Positions 56,790 to 64,000 of a stretch of DNA of 64,000 bases are shown in pieces. The translations under genes were made by a program, and so were the position numbers. The notes under the pieces were generated by a model that made no database searches, was not told the DNA's origin, and saw only the letters and a program-made list of their open reading frames with translations. The first letter of the stretch is position 1, and each line of letters begins with the position of its first letter. Where the stretch lies: NCBI GenBank assembly GCA_903839035.1, contig CAIMAQ010000046.1, positions 20,382 to 84,381 on the forward strand, written 5' to 3'. This DNA comes from an uncultured Opitutia bacterium (GTDB taxonomy: Bacteria; Verrucomicrobiota; Verrucomicrobiia; Opitutales; Opitutaceae).

Positions 56790-57578
56790 ATGACAATCAT
56801 AGACAGTGAATTCACCGACCTGACCACGCCCACCGGCCCGATGCGGACCTATGTGTTCCGCCCCGCCGCACCCGGCAAATACCCCGGCATCCTCCTCTAT
56901 TCGGAGATTTTCCAGGTCACCGGCCCCATCCGCCGCACCGCGGCCTTCCTCGCCGGCCATGGCTTCGTCGTCGCCGTGCCGGAGATCTATCACGAGTTCG
57001 AGCCCGCCGGCAAAGTCCTCGCCTACGACCAGCCCGGCGCCGCCCGCGGCAATGATCTCAAGTTCGCCAAGGAGCTCGCCGCCTACGACACCGATGCGCG
57101 CGCGACCTTCGCCTTCCTTGCCTCGCACCCGCAGTGCACCGGCAAACTCGGCACCATGGGCATCTGCATCGGCGGACACCTCTCCTTTCGCGCCGCAACG
57201 AACCCCGGCGTCCTCGCCGCCGTGTGTTTCTACGCGACCGGCCTGCACAACGGTGAGCTTGGCTCGGGCAAAAACGCCGACTCCCTCGCCCGCACGCCCG
57301 AGATCAAGGGCGAGCTGCTCATGATCTGGGGCCGCCAGGATCCGCACGTGCCGCTCGAGGGCCGCGCCAAGGTCCAGGCCGCGCTCGCCGCCGCGAATTC
57401 CAACTTCACCTGGCACGAGTACAACGGCGCCCACGCCTTCCTCCGCGACGAGGGCACCCGCTACGATCCCGAGCTGGCCTACATCGGCCTCGGCCTCGCG
57501 GTCAGCCTCTTCCGCCGCAAGCTCGGCCAGGGCGACCTCAGCGCCGCCACCACCGGCCCGACCGAGACGAAGCACTGA
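56790..57578 (+). CDS. Dienelactone hydrolase-family protein
   Basis: 262 residues from the ATG at 56790; the longer upstream frame runs through the sulfatase-like gene on the other strand. The catalytic triad of the DLH family fits: Cys in MGICIGGHLSF, Asp in IWGRQDPHVPL and His in GAHAFLRDEG. ILLYSEIFQVTGPIRRTA is the usual oxyanion-side start. It would hydrolyse lactones or related esters in the cytoplasm. It is divergent from the sulfatase-like gene with ~37 bp between start codons. Confidence 0.88.
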   Translation: MTIIDSEFTDLTTPTGPMRTYVFRPAAPGKYPGILLYSEIFQVTGPIRRTAAFLAGHGFVVAVPEIYHEFEPAGKVLAYDQPGAARGNDLKFAKELAAYDTDARATFAFLASHPQCTGKLGTMGICIGGHLSFRAATNPGVLAAVCFYATGLHNGELGSGKNADSLARTPEIKGELLMIWGRQDPHVPLEGRAKVQAALAAANSNFTWHEYNGAHAFLRDEGTRYDPELAYIGLGLAVSLFRRKLGQGDLSAATTGPTETKH

Positions 57579-57600
57579 TCCAAACACGAGCAGACACCGG

Positions 57601-57688
57601 ATTTAATCACGAAGGGCACGAAGGTTTCGATCTACCAGGCATCCCTTCGTTTGATCTTCGTGCGCTTCGTGCCCTTCGTGGTTAAAAC
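57601..57688. repeat. Mirror-armed repeat, AATCACGAAGGGCACGAAGG family
   Basis: The left arm 57601-57631 begins ATTTAATCACGAAGGGCACG. The right arm 57654-57687 has CTTCGTGCGCTTCGTGCC and then CTTCGTGGTTAAAA. Units of ~10-11 nt recur. It lies between the convergent hydrolase and coiled-coil genes, ending 12 bp before the latter's stop. Confidence 0.8.
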
Positions 57689-57699
57689 TGAACGCCGTC

Positions 57700-59091
57700 T
57701 CACTGCAGCTTGAGCGGCAGCAGCCGCACACGGGCCGCGAGCTCGTTGAGCAGTTCGGCCGAGTGCTGGGCTTTAACATCGTCGCCGGTCCGGAGCGTTT
57801 TCTGCGGCAGGAAATTCGTCACGAGCGCGCAGAAGTCACTGTTGACCATGATGCCGAGCAGCTCGCCCGTCTTGCTCAGCACGAGGTCGCCGCGCGAGGG
57901 CGCGAAGTCGCCAAACAGCCGCTTGAACAGCCGGTTGTCCACGCGCACGTAGCTCGGCTGGGACGCGTCCAGCTTGAAGCCGACCTCGCCGTAGCCCTTG
58001 CCCCCGCCGTTCACGAGCACCGCCTCGGGAAACTTGAAGGGCTCGAGCGCGATCGGGTAAACCTTCACGCCCAGCGCCGCCGCCTGCGCCGGGTCCACCG
58101 GCAGCACCAGCACGCGCGGGTCGAGGGAGAGGAACTGCAGCGCGGGCACGCGGCTGCGATAGGCCGGCGGCTTGGTGAACTCCGCCGTGATCTTCTCCCA
58201 GTCGAGGCTATTCTCGCTGAGCGGGAACGGCGTGTCGTCGAGGTGCAGCAGCGCGTAGATCTTCTCCCCGTCGGTGACGAGCACCGTGCCCGACTCCTTA
58301 TCCCGCGTGGCCGGGCCGAACACGCCCGCGCGCACCGCGGTGAACTTCACGGTTACCCGGTTGGCAAGAAAATCGCTGAACATCACGTTCACGTTGATCG
58401 GGCGGTTGTCGCGGATCTCCTTCGTCAGCTCGCCGGATTTCTCCGCGAGCTGGCCCACGCCCTGCGCCAGCTGCGTCGTCGCCGCCTGGGCCTTGATCCG
58501 GTCCGACCGCTCCGCCTCGACCTGAACCTTGAGGGTCTCGGCCGACTCGCGCAGCAGCTGTTTTTCCTGCTCCGCGACCTTCACCTGCACGGAAAGCCCC
58601 TCGATTTTCTGGCGGGCCTCGGCCTGCGCCTGCGTGAGCGCGGCCAGCGCCTGCCGCTGACGTTCGGCCTCGGCGCGCTTGTCCTCCAACTGGCGCTGGA
58701 TGCGGGCGAGCTCCTCCTTCGTCATCGTGGCATCCTGGGTGGCCGCGGCCACCTTCTGGGTCAGGTCCGCCGCCGTGCGCTGCGTGGCGCTCAGCGTCGC
58801 GGCGAGCTTCGTCTGGTCGGCCTCGAGCTGGGTGACGTTCTGCTCGCGCTGGGCGAGCGTGGACTCGGTGCTGGAAAGTTTCTGCGTCAGCTGCTGGCGC
58901 GTGGCGCGCTCGTCCGCGAGCGAGAGCTTCATCGCCTCGACCAGGTCCTGGTCCTTCGTGGCGGCGTTCGCGGCCAGCTGCGGCACGGGCGGCTGCTTGG
59001 CGCGCGCCGGCTCCGCCTTCTCCCAGCGCGTGAGCGCGAGGAGGTTCAGCAGGAGAAAATCGCAGAGGATGAGCAGCAGAGTCTTGTTCAT
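57700..59091 (-). CDS. Membrane-anchored coiled-coil protein with trypsin-like C-terminal fold (uncertain)
   Basis: 463 residues. One N-terminal membrane segment (LLLILCDFLLLNLLAL) is followed by ~170 residues of Gln/Glu/Ala-rich heptads (TLAQREQNVTQLEADQTKLA) that form a long coiled coil. The C-terminal ~210 residues are beta-rich. The end part, GDLVLSKTGELLGIMVN, resembles the region after the nucleophile of trypsin-like proteases, but GDSG is GDLV, so it would be inactive if homologous. The ATG overlaps the upstream membrane-protein stop (ATGA). Together they may form an envelope complex; no family could be named. Confidence 0.65.
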   Translation of the reverse strand: MNKTLLLILCDFLLLNLLALTRWEKAEPARAKQPPVPQLAANAATKDQDLVEAMKLSLADERATRQQLTQKLSSTESTLAQREQNVTQLEADQTKLAATLSATQRTAADLTQKVAAATQDATMTKEELARIQRQLEDKRAEAERQRQALAALTQAQAEARQKIEGLSVQVKVAEQEKQLLRESAETLKVQVEAERSDRIKAQAATTQLAQGVGQLAEKSGELTKEIRDNRPINVNVMFSDFLANRVTVKFTAVRAGVFGPATRDKESGTVLVTDGEKIYALLHLDDTPFPLSENSLDWEKITAEFTKPPAYRSRVPALQFLSLDPRVLVLPVDPAQAAALGVKVYPIALEPFKFPEAVLVNGGGKGYGEVGFKLDASQPSYVRVDNRLFKRLFGDFAPSRGDLVLSKTGELLGIMVNSDFCALVTNFLPQKTLRTGDDVKAQHSAELLNELAARVRLLPLKLQ

Positions 59092-60752
59092 GACGCGATC
59101 TTCACACCGGTCTGGACCTGGCTCTCGAGAATGAGCTGGCGCTTGTAGGGCCGCACGCTGCGGATCTTCACGAGCGCGACACAGGTGATGCCGAAGAGGT
59201 TGGAGGAATAGGCGGCGAGCAGGTTGGGCTCGATGACGCCCAGCACCTGCAGCACCAGCGCGGTGGCGGTGCCGCCGATGCCGACGTAGAGGCCGCCGTC
59301 AAAGAGGTTCTCCTCGTTTTCCATCAGCCGGAGCTTGGTGAGCGGGGGCAGCGGGGAGCGGGCGACCTCGGCAATTTTGCGGAGGCAGATGACATACATG
59401 GCAATTTGCAGGCAGGCAAAAAAGCCGATCGAGATGAGGGTGGATGAATCCATGGTGGGAGTGGGATGAATCTTGGGGACAGCAGGCGGTGTGGAAGAGG
59501 AAATGAGGACGGGTAAAACGAGCCGCACCCGGTACTCGGAGAGCGGCGCGGCCTTGAGTAGGTAGGGTTCGGTCACGACGACCAGCAGCGCCGCAAACAG
59601 CAGCGCCAGCATGCCGCTTTTCATATGGGGCAGGCCGAGGGCCGGGTCGGAGCCCGGGGTGACGATCCAGCGATCGAGGCCCCGGAAGATGAAAAACACC
59701 CCGAGCAGGTAGCCGAGGTACTTCACCGCGAGCATCACGTGGGGGTGGAACAGCACCAGCGACGCCGCCATGCCCAGCCCCGAGCCCGCGCCGTGGTTCA
59801 CCGGCACCTGCCGGAGCATCAGTTGGCGCACGGCACCCTGCCCGCTCGCCAGCGCGAGCCGCAGGTCTTCGAGCCCGGATTTGCCGTATTGGATCGAATA
59901 GCAGGCCACCTGGTCGGCCGAGCCGGAAAAGAGCGCCGCCGTGTAGATCACGGGCAGCTGGTCGGGCGCGACGCGGGCGAGATGCGCAAATTCCCCGACG
60001 GTCTTCGTGTTCTCGGTGCCGCGGAGGAGTTCGCCCAGCTGCGCCCAGTCGAGGCGCTTCCCGAGCGAAAGCAGGTCGAGGTAAAACGGCTCCAGCGCCC
60101 CCAGGTCCTTCTGGCTCGTTGCCGCGTCCGCGAGTCCGCGGAGTTCGCGCTGCAGGGACGGCGAGAAATGCTCACCCTGGTAGAGCAGCGCACTGAGCAG
60201 GATGACCGCGTCGAGCGGCTGGCCACCGGGTTCCTTCGCCGGCACAAATCGCCCGGTCGCCGTCAGCTCGCGCGTGCGAAGCAGTGATTGCACACCCAGC
60301 GAACGCGTCTTCTCCAGGTAGGCCCGCAGCGATTCCCGGGCCTTTTCGGTGATGAAGAACGTCAGCACCGGCGTGCTTTCCGCGTGGCCCTTGTTCTCGC
60401 GCAGGTTGAACAGCGGGTCGAGAAACGGATCCCACCCGCCCCAGGCGACCAGCTCCGGCGCATGGGCGGACAGATTGGCCAGCGCGGTGTCGAGCGCGGC
60501 CGCGCCGGGATCGGTGATCGCCCGCGCCGCGGCAAGGGTCAGCGTGGCGGGACCGATCTTTTCGGAATCCACCAACTGGCAGCCAAACGTCGCCACCGAG
60601 GGCGTGCCCGCGCCCGCTTCGCGCAGCAAGGAGGGGCTGAGCGACTTCAGGTTCGCCGGCAGCGACCAGGCCGCAAAGACCAGCAGCAAGCCCGCCACCG
60701 CGACCAAAGGCGCGGTGAGTCGCCGTTGGGTTGATTGGACCGTTGCGCTCAT
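59088..60752 (-). CDS. Multi-pass membrane protein, unknown
   Basis: 554 residues from the ATG at 60752. A membrane segment near the start (LVAVAGLLLVFAAWSL) is followed by ~310 residues of largely alpha-helical extracytoplasmic sequence, and then about five further segments in the last 220 residues (LGYLLGVFFIFRGL, MLALLFAALLVVV, LISIGFFACLQIAMYVICL, GTATALVLQVLGVIEP and one more). The stretch ENEENLFDGGLYVGIGGTA is near the end. No family was recognised; the paired helices slightly resemble MotA/TolQ-type proteins but no key motif is seen. It is coupled to the coiled-coil protein gene and divergent from def. Confidence 0.6.
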   Translation of the reverse strand: MSATVQSTQRRLTAPLVAVAGLLLVFAAWSLPANLKSLSPSLLREAGAGTPSVATFGCQLVDSEKIGPATLTLAAARAITDPGAAALDTALANLSAHAPELVAWGGWDPFLDPLFNLRENKGHAESTPVLTFFITEKARESLRAYLEKTRSLGVQSLLRTRELTATGRFVPAKEPGGQPLDAVILLSALLYQGEHFSPSLQRELRGLADAATSQKDLGALEPFYLDLLSLGKRLDWAQLGELLRGTENTKTVGEFAHLARVAPDQLPVIYTAALFSGSADQVACYSIQYGKSGLEDLRLALASGQGAVRQLMLRQVPVNHGAGSGLGMAASLVLFHPHVMLAVKYLGYLLGVFFIFRGLDRWIVTPGSDPALGLPHMKSGMLALLFAALLVVVTEPYLLKAAPLSEYRVRLVLPVLISSSTPPAVPKIHPTPTMDSSTLISIGFFACLQIAMYVICLRKIAEVARSPLPPLTKLRLMENEENLFDGGLYVGIGGTATALVLQVLGVIEPNLLAAYSSNLFGITCVALVKIRSVRPYKRQLILESQVQTGVKIAS

Positions 60753-60813
60753 GGACCGGGAGTATTTATTTGCGGGACGCAGATAGCAATCCACGCTTGT
60801 AGCACACCGACCG

Positions 60814-61386
60814 ATGTCCCTCCCCATTGTTCACTATAACGACCCTATTTTGCGTAAGAAGGGTGAGAAAATCACCCTCTTCGACGCCGCCCTGCTGAAA
60901 CTGGCCAACCAGATGGTCGCATCCATGCACGCCGCCGAGGGCATCGGCCTCGCCGCCCAGCAGGTCGGCAAGGCCCTGCAGCTGTGCGTTCTCGATTTGC
61001 GCCCGGCCGACGCGGATTTCAAGTGGGAGCTCGATGGCGCCAAGCCACCGCTCGACCTCTTCATGCCCATGGCCATGGCCAATCCCAAGATTACCCCCCT
61101 GGCCGGCACCGACGAGCTGGTTTACGAGGAGGGCTGCCTGTCGTTTCCCAATATCCGCGGCGATATCGTGCGGCCCGACGCCATCTCCGTCACCTATCAG
61201 GACGAAAACGGCGTGCCCCATACCCTGCGCTGCGATGGCCTGCTCTCCCGCTGCGTACAGCACGAGGCCGACCACCTGCACGGCGTGCTGTTCATTGACC
61301 ACATGGAAAAGAAAGTCCGCGCGACCGTCGAGAACGCCATCAAGGCCCTGGCCAAGGAAACCCGCGCCGCGGTCAAGAAACCATGA
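60814..61386 (+). CDS. def: Peptide deformylase
   Basis: 190 residues. The three motifs are present: GIGLAAQQVG, EGCLSFP and QHEADHLHGVLF, so the metal ligands are Cys and the two His with catalytic Glu. The enzyme removes the formyl group from nascent proteins at the ribosome. The C-terminal extension of ~20 residues is Lys/Ala-rich. Its stop overlaps the PduO-type gene (ATGA), so the two are co-translated. Confidence 0.96.
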   Translation: MSLPIVHYNDPILRKKGEKITLFDAALLKLANQMVASMHAAEGIGLAAQQVGKALQLCVLDLRPADADFKWELDGAKPPLDLFMPMAMANPKITPLAGTDELVYEEGCLSFPNIRGDIVRPDAISVTYQDENGVPHTLRCDGLLSRCVQHEADHLHGVLFIDHMEKKVRATVENAIKALAKETRAAVKKP

Positions 61387-61919
61387 GCTCCGGTCCTTCC
61401 ATTGCCACGCGCACCGGCGATGACGGCACCACCAGCCTGCTCTACGGCCAGCGTGTCCCGAAGGATCACCCGCAGATCGAAGCCGTCGGCGCCTTCGACG
61501 AACTCAACGCCGCCATCGGCTTCGCCAAGGCCACCTCGCTAGACCCAGCCCAGCGGGTCCTGCTCGAGCTGATCCAGAAGGACCTCGTCGCGCTGATGGG
61601 CGAGCTCGCCTGCGCCGAGTCCGACGTCGCCCGGTACGCCGGGTCGAAATTCCAGAAGATCGGCGAACCCGAACTGGCCCGCCTCGATGCCGCCCTCGCC
61701 GCCCTCGAGGCCCGGGCGATGAAGTACGACGGCTGGGCCACGCCCGGCGCCAATCTCCCCGCCGCCGCCCTCGATCTCGCCCGCACCGCCGGCCGTCGCG
61801 CCGAGCGCCGCCTGGTCGCCCTGCCCGCGCAGGGCCGCAGCGTCCGCCCGGTCCTGCTGCAGTTCGTCAACCGGGTGTCCGACTTGCTCTGGCTCATGGC
61901 CCGCGCCGCGGAGTCGTAA
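61383..61919 (+). CDS. PduO-type cob(I)alamin adenosyltransferase
   Basis: 178 residues. The N-terminal TRTGDDGTTSLLYG is the family's ATP-binding segment, with VGAFDELNAAIGFAK, RRAERRLVAL and NRVSDLLWLMARAAE completing the trimer active site. It moves the 5'-deoxyadenosyl group of ATP to cob(I)alamin. Adenosylcobalamin users are not seen in this window. It overlaps def by 4 bp. A DUF6580-type membrane protein gene follows after 266 bp. Confidence 0.93.
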   Translation: MSSGPSIATRTGDDGTTSLLYGQRVPKDHPQIEAVGAFDELNAAIGFAKATSLDPAQRVLLELIQKDLVALMGELACAESDVARYAGSKFQKIGEPELARLDAALAALEARAMKYDGWATPGANLPAAALDLARTAGRRAERRLVALPAQGRSVRPVLLQFVNRVSDLLWLMARAAES

Positions 61920-61933
61920 GCCACGCGACCGCC

Positions 61934-62032
61934 GAGGTGGAGCGCGTTGTCCCTAACGCGCTGTTGGCCTCTGCCCGCGTTATTTCTCGAGCTGACCCGA
62001 ACACCGCATAGGGGACAATGCGTTCCACCTTC
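61934..62032. repeat. Mirror-armed repeat, AGGTGGAGCGCGTTGTCCC family
   Basis: The left arm 61934-61956 and the right arm 62009-62032 (ATAGGGGACAATGCGTTCCA...) are approximate reverse complements. A small inner hairpin pairs AGCGCGTT (61941-61948) with AACGCGCT (61955-61962). The same motif occurs at 3139-3168. Confidence 0.7.
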
Positions 62033-62039
62033 CAGACAA

Positions 62040-62063
62040 GGCGGGCCCGTCCCCGGGCCCGCC
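62040..62063. terminator. Strong GC hairpin before DUF6580 gene
   Basis: GGCGGGCCCG (62040-62049) pairs with CGGGCCCGCC (62054-62063) around TCCC, a 10-bp stem. No T-run follows. It may terminate the def unit or attenuate the following gene. Confidence 0.45.
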
Positions 62064-62185
62064 TGCCTGGCCGGATGTCCGCCCGATGCCGGACGGAGTT
62101 CGGTGACTGAACGAACAATATACGCGCACTCTTTCCGCCCCGCCGGAGTCTTGTAATCACCGCGGTTCCCCGCCAATTTGCCCCC

Positions 62186-62761
62186 ATGTTCCTCGCCGTT
62201 CTCATGCTCATCCTCGCCGCCGGCTACCGTGTGGTCGCCGCGTGGGAGCCCTCCCTCGCCAATTTCGCCCCGCTCATGGCGCTGACCTTCTGCGCCGGCG
62301 TGTATCTCCGCGACCGCCGTCTGTGGCTCGTCCCCTTTCTCGCCCTCGTGGCGTCGGATCTCTACCTCGACCACTACTACGCCACGCAGTTCTCCTACCA
62401 TTGGACGATGGCCGGCGCCGTCGTGCGCGCGCTCTGCTTCGCCGTGGCTCTCGGGCTCGGCCGGGCGGTCTCGCAGCGGAAGAACTGGCTGAACCTCTTT
62501 TCCGGCGCCCTCGGCGGCGCGGTGTTTTTCTACCTCGTGACCAACACCCAGTCGTGGTGGATGGACCTGAGCTACGCCAAGTCCACCGCCGGCTGGTGGC
62601 AAGCGATGACGGTGGGCCACCCGGAGTTTCCGCCCTCCCTGCTGTTCTTCCGCAACTCGCTCGCGAGCGACCTGTTCTTCACCGCCGCCTTCGTGCTGGT
62701 GATGGAATACCGCGCCCTCCGGCAAGCCGCGCCGAGCCTCCTCGGGCGCCAGGCCGCCTGA
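62186..62761 (+). CDS. DUF6580-type membrane protein (possible ECF-type substrate component)
   Basis: 191 residues with five or six hydrophobic segments (FLAVLMLILAAGYRVVA, FAPLMALTFCAGVYL, WLVPFLALVASDLYLD and so on). The pattern NFAPLMALTFCAGVY, YLVTNTQSWW and RNSLASDLFFTAAFV is that of DUF6580, which resembles substrate-binding membrane components of ECF-type vitamin importers. It would lie in the cytoplasmic membrane. The nearest gene upstream is the PduO-type adenosyltransferase, so a corrinoid substrate is conceivable, but no ECF ATPase is beside it. Confidence 0.7.
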   Translation: MFLAVLMLILAAGYRVVAAWEPSLANFAPLMALTFCAGVYLRDRRLWLVPFLALVASDLYLDHYYATQFSYHWTMAGAVVRALCFAVALGLGRAVSQRKNWLNLFSGALGGAVFFYLVTNTQSWWMDLSYAKSTAGWWQAMTVGHPEFPPSLLFFRNSLASDLFFTAAFVLVMEYRALRQAAPSLLGRQAA

Positions 62762-62829
62762 AGCTCGTCACTTCGCTCCCGGAATTTTTCGGCGCAGGCT
62801 TCACCGCCTGCGCCTTTTTGTGGCCCGGG

Positions 62830-64000
62830 CTAGTGCGGGGTGCCCGCGGGTGGAAAATACGCCTGCAGTTCCGGCGCATGGCGGAGCAGCGTGTCAGCAG
62901 CTTCCACCGAGCAATTCAGCCAGTTGAGTTCCGGCTGGACCTGGCGGAGGTGGGTCGGAATCTCGCCGCCCCCAAAGTATCGCTGGGCCAGGGTGAGCGT
63001 CGTCGCCAGCGCCACAGCCTTGGCGAGATAGTCGCGCCGGCCCGTGACCTTGTAACCGGCAAGCCACGCCTCGATCAGGTCCGCACTGGAGGAATCGAGC
63101 GGCGTGAAAAACGCATATTGCTCGACCGCCGCCGGCAGGAACCAGTCGAGTCCAAAGTCCGGGTCGAACCCGCTCCACCGGCTGCCCGGCTTGAACAGGG
63201 GCTCCCGCGTCACGGCGTCGCTCGCATCCCAGACGACAAATCCGTCCTCTACGAAGCGCATCAACTCCTCCGCCTGCGCGATGTCGCCGGGCTCGCCCCG
63301 CTGGAACAGCAGGGCCGCCATCAGCACGGGCTCGCGGTGGCTCAGGTTTCGAAAGGCCTCCTTGGGCCGGGTGTCCTCGAATTGGGCGTCCCAGCGCATG
63401 GTCTGCAGCGGACCCTGCACGCAGTAGCGCATCGCCCGGTCGCGGGCGGCGGTGTAATCCGTGCGTCCATACTGCGCGATCAGCCGGTTGAACAACCGCA
63501 ACGCTGCGATCGGCACGACCAGGGCGGACTCCTTCGGCCGGCCCGTGGCGCGCTCGAGCCAGAGCGGCCAGGTCCCGTTTGGCCGCTGCAGTCGCACCAG
63601 GGTGTCGGCCACCCCGGTGGCGAAGCCGAGATTGGCCGGTTCGCCGGTCAGGTCATACAGGTCCAGATACGCGCGCGCCGCCTCCGCCGGACTCGTGCTC
63701 ATGATCTGGTCTTGAAACCCCGGCTGGATGTCCCGCTGCGCGCCTTCCCAATACGTGCGCGGCCAGCCGGCCAGCGGGGCGCCCGGGGGTTCCCGCAGTG
63801 ACATCAGGAAATCCGCCGCCCGGCGCGCCACCAGCAGCGCCTCGGCCCGCTCGTTCTTATCCTCGGTGTAGCGCGCCAGCGTGGCCATGCCCTGGACCGT
63901 CGCCGAAGCCATCAGGCCGGGGTAAATCCATTTGGGATAATAGCGGTCCGGCTGGCCCTCCGTGAGCCAGGAGGCGACCTTCCGCTGGCGCAGCAGGTCC
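62830..64000 (-). CDS. Alpha-helical barrel-like protein, possibly carbohydrate-active (5' end outside window)
   Basis: 390 residues are visible, and the frame is open to the right edge without a stop, so the N-terminus is missing. Repeated helical units such as ASATVQGMATLARYTEDKNERAE, AEAARAYLDLYDLTGEPAN and DLIEAWLAGYKVTGRRDYL resemble (alpha/alpha)6 or (alpha/alpha)7 toroids of glycosidases, lyases and epimerases. Aromatics are frequent in the loops (YYPKWIYP, NGTWPLW, FDPDFGLDWFLPAA), as for sugar binding. No catalytic signature could be assigned. It ends convergent with the DUF6580-type gene. Confidence 0.65.
   Translation of the reverse strand, partial: DLLRQRKVASWLTEGQPDRYYPKWIYPGLMASATVQGMATLARYTEDKNERAEALLVARRAADFLMSLREPPGAPLAGWPRTYWEGAQRDIQPGFQDQIMSTSPAEAARAYLDLYDLTGEPANLGFATGVADTLVRLQRPNGTWPLWLERATGRPKESALVVPIAALRLFNRLIAQYGRTDYTAARDRAMRYCVQGPLQTMRWDAQFEDTRPKEAFRNLSHREPVLMAALLFQRGEPGDIAQAEELMRFVEDGFVVWDASDAVTREPLFKPGSRWSGFDPDFGLDWFLPAAVEQYAFFTPLDSSSADLIEAWLAGYKVTGRRDYLAKAVALATTLTLAQRYFGGGEIPTHLRQVQPELNWLNCSVEAADTLLRHAPELQAYFPPAGTPH

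Noticed and set aside
61920..62185. Cobalamin riboswitch between the adenosyltransferase and DUF6580 genes
   Set aside because: No B12-box-like sequence was recognised. The region is filled by a repeat element and a GC hairpin.
62242..63801. 519-residue plus-strand frame across the DUF6580 gene and the last minus-strand gene
   Set aside because: It runs in the wrong frame through one real gene and antisense to another. It is Arg/Pro-rich and without homology.

Overview
The window is GC-rich chromosomal DNA with tightly packed genes. It most likely comes from an Opitutaceae-type member of the Verrucomicrobiota. That placement is inference: it rests on base composition, the N-terminal signature of the Ig/NHL surface protein, the DUF3570/DUF4266 redox cluster, a Gld-like ABC transporter with DUF4340 and AsmA-like partners, and many hairpin-forming intergenic repeats. 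No rRNA, phage, insertion sequence, plasmid origin or CRISPR array was seen. The only RNA gene found is tRNA-Leu(CAA).

Region by region. 1-4.4 kb: the tail of a short-chain dehydrogenase, a single-domain response regulator followed closely by a membrane protein that looks like a protease-dead M50 homologue with two cyclic-nucleotide-type domains, and a DegT-type aminotransferase. 4.7-8.9 kb: two overlapping paralogous secreted propeller-like proteins, preceded by the 3' stub of a third copy. 9-12 kb: fatty-acid desaturase, PhyH-type dioxygenase and an isochorismatase-like protein. 12.2-24.7 kb: a carbohydrate island with a sodium/solute symporter, heparinase II/III-type lyase, ROK kinase, two URO-D-superfamily proteins, a plant-type L-arabinokinase-like GHMP kinase, an inositol-monophosphatase-family phosphatase, a GH127-like beta-L-arabinofuranosidase and GalT. 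24.8-30.5 kb: a large Ig/NHL surface protein and a DUF3570-ApbE-thioredoxin-DUF4266 operon. 30.7-41.4 kb: mostly housekeeping (tRNA-Leu, rsmE, a lipoyl/E3-binding protein, pyrG-kdsA, a PfkB kinase, an SGNH hydrolase, proA, birA). 41.5-49.8 kb: a Gld-like ABC exporter with DUF4340 and AsmA-like partners. 49.9-60.8 kb: a large hybrid histidine kinase, an amidohydrolase, a degenerate sulfatase, a dienelactone hydrolase and a two-gene envelope unit. 60.8-64 kb: peptide deformylase, cobalamin adenosyltransferase, a DUF6580 membrane protein and the end of a carbohydrate-active-like protein.

Three things stand out. First, about 15 short elements in several sequence families share one architecture: two facing arms, often built from 7-12 nt short-period repeats, that can fold into long imperfect hairpins. 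They sit almost only between genes, often abutting stop codons, and one lies in frame inside the degenerate sulfatase gene. Second, the 18-23 kb genes suggest a bacterial L-arabinose-1-phosphate / UDP-L-arabinose salvage route. Third, several proteins keep a recognisable enzyme fold while lacking its catalytic residues: the M50-like protein, the sulfatase-like protein and the first receiver of the hybrid kinase.
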